Shown here: one piece after another, positions 41,701-50,972 of the stretch
Position numbering within the stretch: position 1 is the stretch's first letter
Layout: each line of letters begins with the position of its first letter
Assembly: GCF_030151385.1 (NCBI RefSeq)
Contig: NZ_JASLDS010000016.1
Location: 20,098-84,097 of the forward strand
Source of the DNA: Soonwooa sp.
Lineage (GTDB): Bacteria > Bacteroidota > Bacteroidia > Flavobacteriales > Weeksellaceae
Direction: 5' to 3'
DNA length: 64,000 nt
Notes under the pieces: generated by a model
What the model was told of the DNA's origin: nothing
The model's input: only the letters and a program-made list of their open reading frames with translations
The model's database searches: none
Translations under genes and position numbers: made by a program

Positions 41701-44445
41701 ATGAAAAAAATTCTATTTGTGCTTGTCTTGTTATGTTACAAGATAAGTTTGGGACAAGAACTGTTCCCCTATTTGCAAGCGCCAGCAACAACCTCTATGA
41801 CAGTAAGCTGGAAAACGGAATCTAATCCAGAATCTATCGTTGAATTTGGAAGTTCAAAAGACGCATTAACAAGAACAGCTTCTGCTGATGCTGTCATATT
41901 TTCGGATACTGGTTATCCAGCAAACTACTATTACCACACTGTAAAAATGGATGGTTTGCAAGCCAATACAAAGTACTATTACCGTATCAAAACTGGCACA
42001 AGAAACTCTCAGATCCATTCTTTCCGAACGCTTCCCCTTCCTGGGCAACCAGCAACAGCTGATGGACATCTTCGATTCCTTGTGATCGGCGATAACCAAA
42101 TGCGTGATCTACCAAGATTTGATTCGATTGTTTCGGCGGCGTATCGTAAAATTGCAAAAACGTGGGGTTATGACAAAGAACCAAGTGACAACATTACTAT
42201 GACCGTTATGGTTGGTGATCAAGTAGATGTGGGAACTTTGGATCATTACGAAAATGTTCATTTCAAAAAAAATAGAAAAATATCTGGTCTACTACCCACA
42301 CAAACTCTTGTCGGAAATCACGAAACCTATGGAACACTTGGCATGAAAGCCTATTACGACCATTTCGTTTTGGATGATTTGACGTACAAAGGTATTTCTT
42401 CTGGCTCCGAAGCTTATTATGCAAGACAAGTAGGAAATGTTTTATTCTTAAGTTTTGATACGGAACATCCTGGCAACGATCAAATAGCTTGGTTAAATAA
42501 AGTTTTGCCAGCTGCCAATCAAGATCCAACCGTACAATGGATTGTTTCTTTAGGACATAGACCTTATCAAGCGGAGCAATATGTTGGTGATATTTCGACT
42601 TGGATCAGAAACACCGTTATGCCAATACTAAACACGTCTAACAAGCACATTTTACATATTGGCGCACACCATCATCTTTACCACAGAGGTCAATTAAAGA
42701 ACTTCCCAACTTATCAGATTATTTCTGGTGGTGTTGCATGGGATCAATATTGGGGAATGGCAACAGAGCAGGATTTTGACGATGTTCAAAAAACTATTTC
42801 CAATTGGATGTATCAGATTATCGATGTGGATACCAACAACGGAACTTTTAACGTAGAATCTTATTCTATCGGAAGTATCTATGAGTGGAAAGACAATGTT
42901 AAAATGGATGAATTTCATTTCGCTAAAAACAAAGTTGCACCTAACAAACCTAGTATTCTAAACGATTTCAAAGGTCAAAATTTAGAATTGCCAATAACGA
43001 TTGAGAGTTCTGCTTATTCAACAACATCGGACGAACTTCTAAATTCTACAGAATTTGTTCTTTCAAAAACGCCTGATTTTAGCATCGTCGAAAAAGATGT
43101 CTATAGAGATTACGAAAATCTTTATGGTAAAAAAGGAAATCGCGTTGACGAATCCAAAGACCTTAATGAAGGCGTTGATATTACCAAAGCAACGCTTGCG
43201 GCTGGCGCTTTAACAAACGGAACTTATTATACCAAAGTGAGACACCGCGATAGAAGTTTGAGATGGTCAGATTGGAGCGCAGTAAAAAGTTTTAACATCA
43301 TTAATAGTTCAATTGTTAACACAAAAATTGAAATTGATACGATAGCTTACAAACCTAATGCTCCTATCAAAGTAAGTTTTACAGATACACCTGGAAATTC
43401 TACCGATTGGGTTGGACTTTACAAAAAATCACAAACGCCAAGTTCTTCTTCGCCATCACAAAAATGGGCTTATACCAATGGACAAGTTAGCGGCACAATT
43501 AATTTCCCAACTGGACTTGCAAATCCTGGAATGTATTATGCGACAATTATGTCAAACGGCGGTTATACCGAAATTGCAGATAGAAAGTATTTCTATGTTG
43601 GTCCCTTTACACATCTAGAAACTGACAAAAATGTATACGAGGTTAGCAAACCAATTACAATCTCCTTCAAAGATGCGCCAGCACTTAGCAAAGACTGGAT
43701 TGGTATTTACAAAGTTGGACAAAAGCCAGGCGTTGCAACTTCCACCGATTGGAAATACGTCAATGGTGCAACCAACGGCACATTTACTTTTAACGGGCTT
43801 CCAAAAGGATATTATTTCGCACAATACCTTTTGCAAGATGGTTACGATGAAGTTGGTAACAAAATCTTCTTTCAAGTTGGGGATGACATTACACAATTAA
43901 TGATTAACAAAACCATGTACAACCTTAACGAAAACATTGTTGCAACTTGGACGGATGCACCAGGTATTGTTAAAGACTGGATTGGTATCTACCATAAAGG
44001 CGACGATCCTAATATCGATCCTTTGGTTAGTTACACTTACTACAACGGAAAAGCAAGTGGAAGTATCCAAATCCCAAGCGAAAATATGCCTAAAACAGCA
44101 GGAGATTATTTTATCGTAATTTTTACAAACGACTCTTATAGTGAGGTTTCTAACCGCGTACAATTCGAAATGGTTGACAGTACTTTGGGAACTACAGGTT
44201 CTGAAACAAGAAATGAGTTGCAGGTATATCCAAATCCTGTCAATCAGGGTGAAAAAACTTTCTTAAAGTCAAAATATCCAATCGATCAAATTGACATTTA
44301 TGATATGACGGGAAGCTTGTTTTATACTTCAAAAAACATTCAATCTCTTAACTATTCTATTATTAACCAAAGTCTTCCAAAGGGAACTTACATTTTGAAA
44401 GTTCATACCAACAAGCTTTACACGGTTAAAATGATTATTAAATAA
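41701..44445 (+). CDS. T9SS-secreted purple-acid-phosphatase-like metallophosphoesterase
   Basis: 914 residues. Order: signal peptide (to SLG-Q, residue 19), fibronectin III-like N-domain of purple acid phosphatases (20-118), calcineurin-like phosphoesterase (about 125-400) with GDNQ, VGDQVDV, GNHE, SLGHRPYQ and GAHHH metal-ligand motifs, a linker domain with Fn3-like end (YYTKVRHRDRSLRWSDW), three Ig-like repeats of about 95 residues each with DWVGLYK, DWIGIYK and DWIGIYH, and a T9SS sorting domain (LQVYPNPVN, GTYILKVHTNKLYTVKMIIK). It would dephosphorylate organic phosphate outside the cell. The repeats may bind substrate or surface. Confidence 0.92.
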   Translation: MKKILFVLVLLCYKISLGQELFPYLQAPATTSMTVSWKTESNPESIVEFGSSKDALTRTASADAVIFSDTGYPANYYYHTVKMDGLQANTKYYYRIKTGTRNSQIHSFRTLPLPGQPATADGHLRFLVIGDNQMRDLPRFDSIVSAAYRKIAKTWGYDKEPSDNITMTVMVGDQVDVGTLDHYENVHFKKNRKISGLLPTQTLVGNHETYGTLGMKAYYDHFVLDDLTYKGISSGSEAYYARQVGNVLFLSFDTEHPGNDQIAWLNKVLPAANQDPTVQWIVSLGHRPYQAEQYVGDISTWIRNTVMPILNTSNKHILHIGAHHHLYHRGQLKNFPTYQIISGGVAWDQYWGMATEQDFDDVQKTISNWMYQIIDVDTNNGTFNVESYSIGSIYEWKDNVKMDEFHFAKNKVAPNKPSILNDFKGQNLELPITIESSAYSTTSDELLNSTEFVLSKTPDFSIVEKDVYRDYENLYGKKGNRVDESKDLNEGVDITKATLAAGALTNGTYYTKVRHRDRSLRWSDWSAVKSFNIINSSIVNTKIEIDTIAYKPNAPIKVSFTDTPGNSTDWVGLYKKSQTPSSSSPSQKWAYTNGQVSGTINFPTGLANPGMYYATIMSNGGYTEIADRKYFYVGPFTHLETDKNVYEVSKPITISFKDAPALSKDWIGIYKVGQKPGVATSTDWKYVNGATNGTFTFNGLPKGYYFAQYLLQDGYDEVGNKIFFQVGDDITQLMINKTMYNLNENIVATWTDAPGIVKDWIGIYHKGDDPNIDPLVSYTYYNGKASGSIQIPSENMPKTAGDYFIVIFTNDSYSEVSNRVQFEMVDSTLGTTGSETRNELQVYPNPVNQGEKTFLKSKYPIDQIDIYDMTGSLFYTSKNIQSLNYSIINQSLPKGTYILKVHTNKLYTVKMIIK

Positions 44446-44479
44446 CATATGTTTTAAAGCAAAACACATCTCTAAAAAC

Positions 44480-44509
44480 AAAAGGCTAACTTTCCAGGTT
44501 AGCCTTTTT
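44480..44509. terminator. Terminator
   Basis: AAAAGGCTAAC...GTTAGCCTTTTT after the phosphatase gene. Confidence 0.8.
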
Positions 44510-44562
44510 ATATTTTATTAAAACTTGAGAGTTTTAAACTTTTATTTTTTATAAAATTGAAA

Positions 44563-44895
44563 TCAATAAAAACTTAGTACAGCTTTCATTTCTTCGATAA
44601 TGTTGTCATTGTTAAGATATTCTGCTTCACCAAAATTTAGTTTAAAATCAAATTCCTTGGAAAGATTTTCTAGAATCTGAGGTGAAGATTTTATTTCCCC
44701 TTCAAACCAATTGGACCAAGCCATTAAAATTTCTTTTTTATCTTTTTTAAACTGATAAAAATCGAAATCAATGCCTTTATCAAAAATGATTTGACTGTAT
44801 TCTGAACACAACCTCCAAGAACTTTTTTGCAAATGTTCTACAATTGCAAAAAACTTAGAAGTTTCAATATTGATGGCAATCTGCGTTTCCACCAT
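44563..44895 (-). CDS. Small hypothetical protein
   Basis: 110 residues, soluble, acidic (FDKGIDFDFYQFKKDKKEIL, AWSNWFEGEIKSS). No family recognised; the alternating pattern suggests a mixed alpha/beta fold. It begins 12 bases downstream of the GAF-type reductase gene on the same strand, so it is likely in the same operon. Confidence 0.65.
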   Translation of the reverse strand: MVETQIAINIETSKFFAIVEHLQKSSWRLCSEYSQIIFDKGIDFDFYQFKKDKKEILMAWSNWFEGEIKSSPQILENLSKEFDFKLNFGEAEYLNNDNIIEEMKAVLSFY

Positions 44896-44907
44896 TAAAA
44901 GTTTGAA

Positions 44908-45357
44908 TTACAAAATCTCAGCAACTTTCTCGCAAATCCACTGCAAAAGCTCTTCATCAGCCTTTGTGAAAGGATCTATCTTATGACTGTCGATATCGAT
45001 TTGACCGATGTTTTTTCCATCTTTAAAGATCGGAACAACGATTTCGGACTTAGTATCAATCGAACATGACAGATAATTGTCTTGCGCATGCACATCAGGA
45101 ACCACGAAAGTCTCGCCAGAAACGGCAACTTGTCCGCAAATCCCTTTTCCAAACGGAATCACGTTGTGATCGGTTTCAGCACCAACATAAGGACCTAAAA
45201 TCAATTCTTCTTTATCTCCATTTCTAAAATAGAAACCTGTCCAATTGTAATACTCAATTTCTTGATCAAGAAGTTGACAGATTTTTAATAATTTAGAATT
45301 TGTATCTGCATCTGGTGCGTCCAAAATTAGACCCGCACGTTTTTTTAATTCGTTCAT
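44908..45357 (-). CDS. Free methionine-R-sulfoxide reductase (GAF fold)
   Basis: 149 residues, a single GAF domain of the YebR/fRMsr type: WTGFYFRN, LGPYVG, GKGICGQVAVSGE, VPDVHAQDNYLSCSIDTKSE, and GQIDIDSHK. The two Cys in GICG and YLSC correspond to the redox-active pair of fRMsr. It reduces free Met-R-sulfoxide in the cytoplasm. It follows the conserved gene 45369-46796 by 11 bases. Confidence 0.92.
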   Translation of the reverse strand: MNELKKRAGLILDAPDADTNSKLLKICQLLDQEIEYYNWTGFYFRNGDKEELILGPYVGAETDHNVIPFGKGICGQVAVSGETFVVPDVHAQDNYLSCSIDTKSEIVVPIFKDGKNIGQIDIDSHKIDPFTKADEELLQWICEKVAEIL

Positions 45358-45368
45358 ATTTAATAATA

Positions 45369-46796
45369 TTAATCGATAAGACTCACCTCTTTGTAACCAA
45401 ACATCCCTCTATCTTTAATGATTTCGGCAACACCTTTTGGCAACATTTCTTCCCATCCACATTCGTGACAGTTAATTTTTTTAAGAACATCGCGAGAATA
45501 GATTTCCAAGAATAAAGGATTGTAATCTTTGATATCGACAATTCTCTTATTTAGTTTAAAATATTTGTAAAGTTCTTTTAGGTTAGAATGAACTTTCAAG
45601 TTTTCTGAAGTCAATAATTCGCCAGTTTCTGCATCTTTGTATGGATATAGATACACGCGCATATCTTTTTTGAAAAACTTACCAAAAGCTTCCAAAATTC
45701 CACCTGATAAATTTTTATAATACTCTTCATCAAAAACATCCAAAAGATTATTAACGCCCATTGCAACGCCAATATTATGATTGGTATAGCCTGAGAAATA
45801 ATCTACCATTCTGTAATATTCTGAGAAGTTAGAAATCATAATTGTATAACCTAACTTAGCCAAAACATCTACTCTATCTAGGAAATCTCTTTCGTCAATA
45901 TCGCCATCAGCACGCAAGTTAGAAATTGTAATCTCAAAAAGGACTTGGGTATCTTCATTGGTACAACCAACATCTTTCAAAAACATCTCGAGACCATTGA
46001 CAAACATATCGATATTAACCTTTGTTACAGGTCTAAAACTGCCTCGTACTGCGAAAATATTTTTCTTGTAAAGTATATCTGCTGGCAGCATATTGTTACC
46101 TTCGGAATTAAAAATAACCGCGTCGGTCATTCCTCTTTTCACCAATTGCAAACTCATCAAACGGTTGTCCACATACGCGAAAGATGGTCCGCTAAAGTCG
46201 ATCATATCAATCTCTACACGATCTGTTGATAGCTCGTCATAAAGCGAATCGATTAATCTTCTGGGATTGTCTGCATAGTAAAATGCGCCGTAGATAAGGT
46301 TAACGCCCAAAGCACCTAAAGTCTCTTGCTGCAAAGTCGCATCGTTATCATTAAATTTGACATGGATTACGATTTCGTTGTAGTCTTCGTTTTCCGTCAT
46401 TTGATAACGAATACCAACCCAACCATGACCTTTCATGGTTTTATCAAAATTGATGGTTGTTACGGTATTTGCGTAAGAAAAGAATTTCTTCCCTGGATTA
46501 TTATCTCGAGAAATACGCTCTTCCACCAAGCCTACTTCGTAGCGAAGCATCTTGCGAAGACGATTTTGTGTTACGTAACGATTTTTGGTTTCTTTTCCAT
46601 AAATAGCATCACTAAAGTCTTTGTCATAAGCAGACATCGCTTTTGCGATTGTTTGTGATGCCGCCCCAGCACGGAAAAAATATCTTACTGTCTCTTGTCC
46701 AGCTCCAATTTCGGCAAAAGTTCCGTAAATTGAACTATCTAAATTAATTGCTAAAGCTTTTTGTTTTGGTGTTAATTTTTGATGAATAACAGACAT
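45369..46796 (-). CDS. Conserved cytoplasmic protein of unknown function
   Basis: 475 residues. It starts MSVIHQKLTPKQKALAINLD with SIYGTFAEIGAGQETVRYFF. Homologues in Bacteroidota and some deltaproteobacteria carry misleading names (TonB-dependent receptor, nicotinate-nucleotide adenylyltransferase), as I recall; there is no signal peptide, plug or barrel here, nor a HxGH nucleotidyltransferase motif. Conserved-looking blocks include GWVGIRYQ, LGALGVNLIYGAFY, SGPSFAYVDNRLMSLQLVK and VRGSFRPVT. A CHECGWEEML segment near the C-terminus is a possible metal site. Confidence 0.85.
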   Translation of the reverse strand: MSVIHQKLTPKQKALAINLDSSIYGTFAEIGAGQETVRYFFRAGAASQTIAKAMSAYDKDFSDAIYGKETKNRYVTQNRLRKMLRYEVGLVEERISRDNNPGKKFFSYANTVTTINFDKTMKGHGWVGIRYQMTENEDYNEIVIHVKFNDNDATLQQETLGALGVNLIYGAFYYADNPRRLIDSLYDELSTDRVEIDMIDFSGPSFAYVDNRLMSLQLVKRGMTDAVIFNSEGNNMLPADILYKKNIFAVRGSFRPVTKVNIDMFVNGLEMFLKDVGCTNEDTQVLFEITISNLRADGDIDERDFLDRVDVLAKLGYTIMISNFSEYYRMVDYFSGYTNHNIGVAMGVNNLLDVFDEEYYKNLSGGILEAFGKFFKKDMRVYLYPYKDAETGELLTSENLKVHSNLKELYKYFKLNKRIVDIKDYNPLFLEIYSRDVLKKINCHECGWEEMLPKGVAEIIKDRGMFGYKEVSLID

Positions 46797-46841
46797 TTAG
46801 AATTTTTTGTAAATTTACCAAAATAAATCCAAACTTAACGA

Positions 46842-47606
46842 ATGCGGCTTAAATTTTTAGGCACCGGAACTTCCCAAGGAATCCCTGTTATAGGCAGTCA
46901 TCATCCTGTCTGTTTATCAACAAATCCGAAAGATAAACGCTTGCGTACTTCTGCCATTATCACACTTGATAATGATAAAAAAATCCTTATCGATTGCGGA
47001 CCAGATTTTCGTCAACAGATGCTTGTCAATCACGAAGAGCAGGTCGACGCCGTTCTTATTACGCACGAGCATAACGACCATGTTATCGGACTTGATGACT
47101 TGCGTCCACTTATTTTTAAAAATAAAATGGAAATGCCAATCTACTGTCAAGAACGTGTTGGCAAGGAAATAAAATTCCGTTTTCCTTATGCTTTTGCTGA
47201 AGAAAAATATCCTGGATCGCCTTCTTTTGAAATCGTTAACATCAACGGTGATTTTGATGTTCTTGGCGCTCAAGTTACGCCAATCAATATAATGCATTCT
47301 GCTTTACCAATTTTGGCCTACAAAATTAAAAACATAGCATACATCACAGATGCTAGTCAGATTCCAGATTCGGAAATTGAAAAACTAAAAAATCTCGATA
47401 TCCTTATCATTAACTGTCTGCGCAAAGAACAACCTCATCATTCGCATTTTATCTTACCCGAAGTTTTGGAATTGGTAAAAGATTTAAAACCAAAAATGAC
47501 TTACCTGACACATATCTCTCATCTTTTAGGATTTCATGACGATTTGGTAGCCGAACTTCCACCTCATATCCAGCCTGCTTATGATGGTTTGGAAATAGAA
47601 TTTTAA
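46842..47606 (+). CDS. MBL-fold metallohydrolase, PhnP-like
   Basis: 254 residues, cytoplasmic. The metallo-beta-lactamase fold is shown by FLGTGTSQGIPVIG, THEHNDHVIGLDDLRP (zinc site), ITDASQI and the C-terminal THISHLLGFHDD. The nearest families are PhnP phosphodiesterase and tRNase Z-like hydrolases; the GTSQGIPVIGSHHPVC start favours the PhnP-like group. It hydrolyses a phosphodiester, probably a cyclic nucleotide-like substrate. Confidence 0.9.
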   Translation: MRLKFLGTGTSQGIPVIGSHHPVCLSTNPKDKRLRTSAIITLDNDKKILIDCGPDFRQQMLVNHEEQVDAVLITHEHNDHVIGLDDLRPLIFKNKMEMPIYCQERVGKEIKFRFPYAFAEEKYPGSPSFEIVNINGDFDVLGAQVTPINIMHSALPILAYKIKNIAYITDASQIPDSEIEKLKNLDILIINCLRKEQPHHSHFILPEVLELVKDLKPKMTYLTHISHLLGFHDDLVAELPPHIQPAYDGLEIEF

Positions 47607-47688
47607 ATTTTTGAAATTGATTTTCAAACAAATAGAATTTCTGTATTAAAAAAACATCAAAAACATTTTTACCAAAGCGAAATAGTTG

Positions 47689-47696
47689 TATATTTG
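47689..47696 (+). promoter_or_regulatory. -7 box of tRNA-Leu
   Basis: TATATTTG, 17 bases before the tRNA. Confidence 0.55.
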
Positions 47697-47713
47697 CACC
47701 ACTTCAAAAGAAC

Positions 47714-47793
47714 GCTCGGATGGCGGAATTGGTAGACGCGCACGACTCAAACTCGTGTTCCTAGGAGTGTGGGTTCGATTCCCACTCCGAGTA
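47714..47793 (+). tRNA. tRNA-Leu (anticodon CAA)
   Basis: Acceptor GCTCGGA/TCCGAGT (one G-U), D-arm TGGCGGAATTGGTAGACGC, anticodon stem CACGA/TCGTG with loop CT-CAA-AC (anticodon 47748-47750), 11-base variable arm TTCCTAGGAGT, T-arm GTGGG-TTCGATT-CCCAC and discriminator A. CCA is not encoded. It reads UUG codons. The variable arm is short for a class II tRNA. Confidence 0.93.
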
Positions 47794-47796
47794 CTA

Positions 47797-47826
47797 AAGC
47801 AAGCATTTTAATGCTTGCTTTTTTGT
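47797..47826 (+). terminator. Terminator of tRNA-Leu
   Basis: AAGCAAGCATT...AATGCTTGCTTTTTT directly after the tRNA. Confidence 0.85.
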
Positions 47827-47844
47827 TTTCAAGAAATATCGGCT

Positions 47845-47877
47845 AAATAAAAAATCTCTCCAAGCCAGAGAGATTTT
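47845..47877 (-). terminator. Terminator of the xylan operon
   Basis: AAAATCTCTC...GAGAGATTTT, followed by T-rich sequence on the minus strand; 29 bases downstream of the last gene. Confidence 0.8.
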
Positions 47878-47905
47878 GCAAATAGTTAATTGATTCTATC
47901 CAATT

Positions 47906-49954
47906 TTAGTTATGATGCTTAAGATTGAGTTTTATTTTCTTTAGATCATCCAATTTATGAATAGGCTTTTCGACATCATCGGGAATTGGCATTTTAGAAA
48001 AAGTTTGAAAATATAATAAACAGGCATCTTTCCACCAAACAGCATCTTCAGCCTGAATTTTCAACTTCGACTGTACAGACACAAAACGTTCTCCATCAAC
48101 ATAGCTTTCCATCTTATCCCAAAGCTTTTGGTAACCTGTAACATTTTTGACACCTTCTTCATACTTATGTGCTAAATTATCCCAAAGAGAGGCACCATTT
48201 TTCATTTTGTAATTCCAAGGTACATGATGAAACCAAAGCAATAAATTTTCTGGTGTTGTATTAATATCATTATAGATCTCACGCAATGGAGAATTATATT
48301 GGGAAACAGCATTACTTCCTGAAGTTGTTCTGTCGAAACCTAAACCTTTAGCATCTGCTTTATGGTAATAGACAGGCGTCCAATCAGGCCTTGCGCCTGG
48401 ATAATCACCCCAAGGTTCTGGTCCGTAATGATGTTCTTTTGCAAAAATATGATGTAATCCCAATGGCATCATATAATCTACAGCAGTCTCACGCGAGGAC
48501 AACATCATTTTTTTGATAGGATTAACAAAATCAGGATTGCTGGTAAATGTTTGCTTTATCCATTCATCTGCAATTTGTTCTGAACTTAAATCATGATTCC
48601 AAGCAAGGCGTCCAAAGGCATACCAATTGGCTTGTGCGAAATGATGTCCTGTCCAATTTGCATCTTCTCCAATATTAGCAACACCAGCTATAGCAGTAAT
48701 CTTTGTAGGCTTCAGAGTTCCGTCTGTAATTTTTGAAATAGTTGAGTTTTTTCCAAATTCGTAAGTATCACTATCCAACGTCTCTTTAAACAATGGAGCT
48801 AAAAATACCAAATGATTCGAAAATCCTAAATACTCCTGCGTAATTTGAAACTCGACCATTTCCGAAGTTTTTTTCATTGCCCCAAACAACGGACTAAAAG
48901 CTTCTCTTGGTTGAAAATCAATTGGTCCATTTTTAGTTTGAATAATGACATTGTCACGAAACTGACCATCCAACGGTGTAAATTCTAAATAAGCCTGTTT
49001 TGCACGATCTTCTGGTGTAGGACTGTACACGAATGCTCGCCACATTACAAGTCCTCCATAAGGAGACAAAACGTCTGCCAACATATTGGCACCATCAGCA
49101 TGCGTTCTGCCATAGTCTTGTGGACCAGGCTGCCCCTCCGAATTTGCTTTAACCAAAAAACCTCCAAAGTCTGGAATTAATTTGTAAATCTCCGAAGCTT
49201 TACTTTTCCACCATTCTTTTACATTGTCATTCAGTGGATCAGAATTTTCGAGATTTCCTAAAACCTTGGGTGACGAAAAATTAACAGATAAATAGACTCT
49301 AATACCATAAGGTCTAAAAATATCAGCTAAAACTTTTACTTTTTCTAAATAGTCTTTTTTAAGAATATTTGGTGAAGCATTAACATTGTTAAGTACCACA
49401 GCATTAATTCCGATGGAAGCATTTGCACGTGCATAAGCCTCATAACGCGAGGAAACTTTATTGGGTAAATCGTCCCACTTCCAAAGCGAATGTCCAGCGT
49501 AACCACGCTCTATTGTACCATCCAAATTATCCCAATGATTAAGAATTCTAACATCGTAAGAAGGCTTTTCGGTAATGTTGAGATTCTGCAAATTAGCTTT
49601 TGTCTCTTGCAACCTTAAAAGATGATAAACGCCATACAACAATCCAATTTCTTTATAGGCTACTATTGTAATTTTCGTTGAATTAGAATTAATTTTAAAA
49701 CCATCTTTTAGCGACTTCTGACTCAAATCAGTTTTTAATTCAACCATTTGTCCTTGCCAAAAGTTTATTAATTCTTTTTTAGCAAGATCTACTGATGCGT
49801 TATTACTTTTTGTAACAATTTGTGATGCTGAAATTCCTTTTTTAACATCGGGAAAACGAAGCCATAATTTACTGCCATCTTCTGCAAAAATCAAACTTGG
49901 CAGAAAGCAAAGCATCAGTATTAAACAATGGAATTTATTCAGATTAAAATTCAT
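47906..49954 (-). CDS. GH67 alpha-glucuronidase
   Basis: 682 residues from MNFNLNKFHCLILMLCF; the earlier in-frame start at 49984 would place ten residues before the signal peptide (ending SLIFAE). It releases (4-O-methyl)glucuronic acid from the non-reducing end of xylo-oligosaccharides. GH67 hallmarks are NHWDNLDGTIERGYAGHSLW, FLVKANSEGQPGPQDYGRTH, LEFTPLDGQFRDN and the C-terminal WFHHVPWNYKM. A GH115 enzyme of the same class of activity lies upstream; GH67 acts on oligosaccharides, GH115 on polymer. Last gene of the operon. Confidence 0.95.
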   Translation of the reverse strand: MNFNLNKFHCLILMLCFLPSLIFAEDGSKLWLRFPDVKKGISASQIVTKSNNASVDLAKKELINFWQGQMVELKTDLSQKSLKDGFKINSNSTKITIVAYKEIGLLYGVYHLLRLQETKANLQNLNITEKPSYDVRILNHWDNLDGTIERGYAGHSLWKWDDLPNKVSSRYEAYARANASIGINAVVLNNVNASPNILKKDYLEKVKVLADIFRPYGIRVYLSVNFSSPKVLGNLENSDPLNDNVKEWWKSKASEIYKLIPDFGGFLVKANSEGQPGPQDYGRTHADGANMLADVLSPYGGLVMWRAFVYSPTPEDRAKQAYLEFTPLDGQFRDNVIIQTKNGPIDFQPREAFSPLFGAMKKTSEMVEFQITQEYLGFSNHLVFLAPLFKETLDSDTYEFGKNSTISKITDGTLKPTKITAIAGVANIGEDANWTGHHFAQANWYAFGRLAWNHDLSSEQIADEWIKQTFTSNPDFVNPIKKMMLSSRETAVDYMMPLGLHHIFAKEHHYGPEPWGDYPGARPDWTPVYYHKADAKGLGFDRTTSGSNAVSQYNSPLREIYNDINTTPENLLLWFHHVPWNYKMKNGASLWDNLAHKYEEGVKNVTGYQKLWDKMESYVDGERFVSVQSKLKIQAEDAVWWKDACLLYFQTFSKMPIPDDVEKPIHKLDDLKKIKLNLKHHN

Positions 49955-49980
49955 AACTTTTATTTTTAACGCTGATAAAA

Positions 49981-50949
49981 TCAATTGTCTAAACCATCAA
50001 TTGTTTTAAAGGTTCCATCATCATTATACTCCAATTCAACAACTTTCATACTACGTAACCAAGTTTTGCCGCCACTAGGTACTGCGTCATGGAAAAATAG
50101 AAAAGTTTTTCCTTTATAATCAACAATACTATGATGTGTCGTCCAACCTACAACAGGAGTCAATATAATACCTTGGTAGATAAATGGTCCATAAGGATTA
50201 TCTCCTATCGCATAACAAAGAAGATGGGTATCTCCTGTCGAATACGAAAAATAGTACTTACCATCATGTTTATGCATCCAAGAAGCTTCGAAGAAGCGGC
50301 GCTCATCACCATGAAGAAGAGGTGAACCATTTTCGTCCAAAATTAAAATATCTTTTGGTTCTTCCCCAAATTCTAACATATCATCTCTCAGCAATGCAAC
50401 TTTTGAAGTCAATGCGGGTTCATTATCTTGAGGAAGTATAGCACTTTCTAAGGCTTTGTTATTACGATAACGTTGTAGTTGACCACCCCAAATACCTCCA
50501 AAATACATATAATATTTTCCAGCATCTTCAAAAATACAAGGATCAATACTATAACTTCCCATCATAGGATGTTTTTCTGGAACAAATGGACCATAAGGTT
50601 TTTCACTAATTGCAACACCAATTCGGAAAATGTCATTTTGGTCTTTCATTGGAAAATACATATAATACTTTCCGTTTTTGAAAGCAACATCACAATCCCA
50701 AAGTTGTCTTCCTGCCCAAGGAACATCCTTTACAGACAACACTACACCATGGTCAGTCACTTCATCATTTTCGATATCATCCATTGAAAACACATGATAA
50801 TCTGCCATGTCAAAATGGTCGCCATTATCATTCTCTTCAATTCCACTTTCTCGGTCATGCGATGGATAAATATAGATTTTGTCTTCAAAAACATGTACAG
50901 ATGGATCTGCCATATAATCCTTGGGGAACAAATATTTTGCTTTTTTCAT
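49981..50949 (-). CDS. GH43 beta-xylosidase/arabinofuranosidase, cytoplasmic
   Basis: 322 residues with no signal peptide. Five-bladed propeller: catalytic base Asp15 (YMADPSV), pKa-modulating Asp in SIDPCIFED, and acid Glu in RFFEASWMHKHDG. The single-domain form without the C-terminal beta-sandwich resembles GH43 subfamily 1. It would cleave xylo-oligosaccharides imported by the adjacent symporter. It follows the GH10 gene by 23 bases. Confidence 0.92.
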   Translation of the reverse strand: MKKAKYLFPKDYMADPSVHVFEDKIYIYPSHDRESGIEENDNGDHFDMADYHVFSMDDIENDEVTDHGVVLSVKDVPWAGRQLWDCDVAFKNGKYYMYFPMKDQNDIFRIGVAISEKPYGPFVPEKHPMMGSYSIDPCIFEDAGKYYMYFGGIWGGQLQRYRNNKALESAILPQDNEPALTSKVALLRDDMLEFGEEPKDILILDENGSPLLHGDERRFFEASWMHKHDGKYYFSYSTGDTHLLCYAIGDNPYGPFIYQGIILTPVVGWTTHHSIVDYKGKTFLFFHDAVPSGGKTWLRSMKVVELEYNDDGTFKTIDGLDN

Positions 50950-50972
50950 AATCTTCTAAAAATGTATCTAAT

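Noticed and set aside
45369..46796. Annotation as TonB-dependent receptor or nicotinate-nucleotide adenylyltransferase
   Set aside because: No signal peptide, plug, barrel or nucleotidyltransferase motif is visible.
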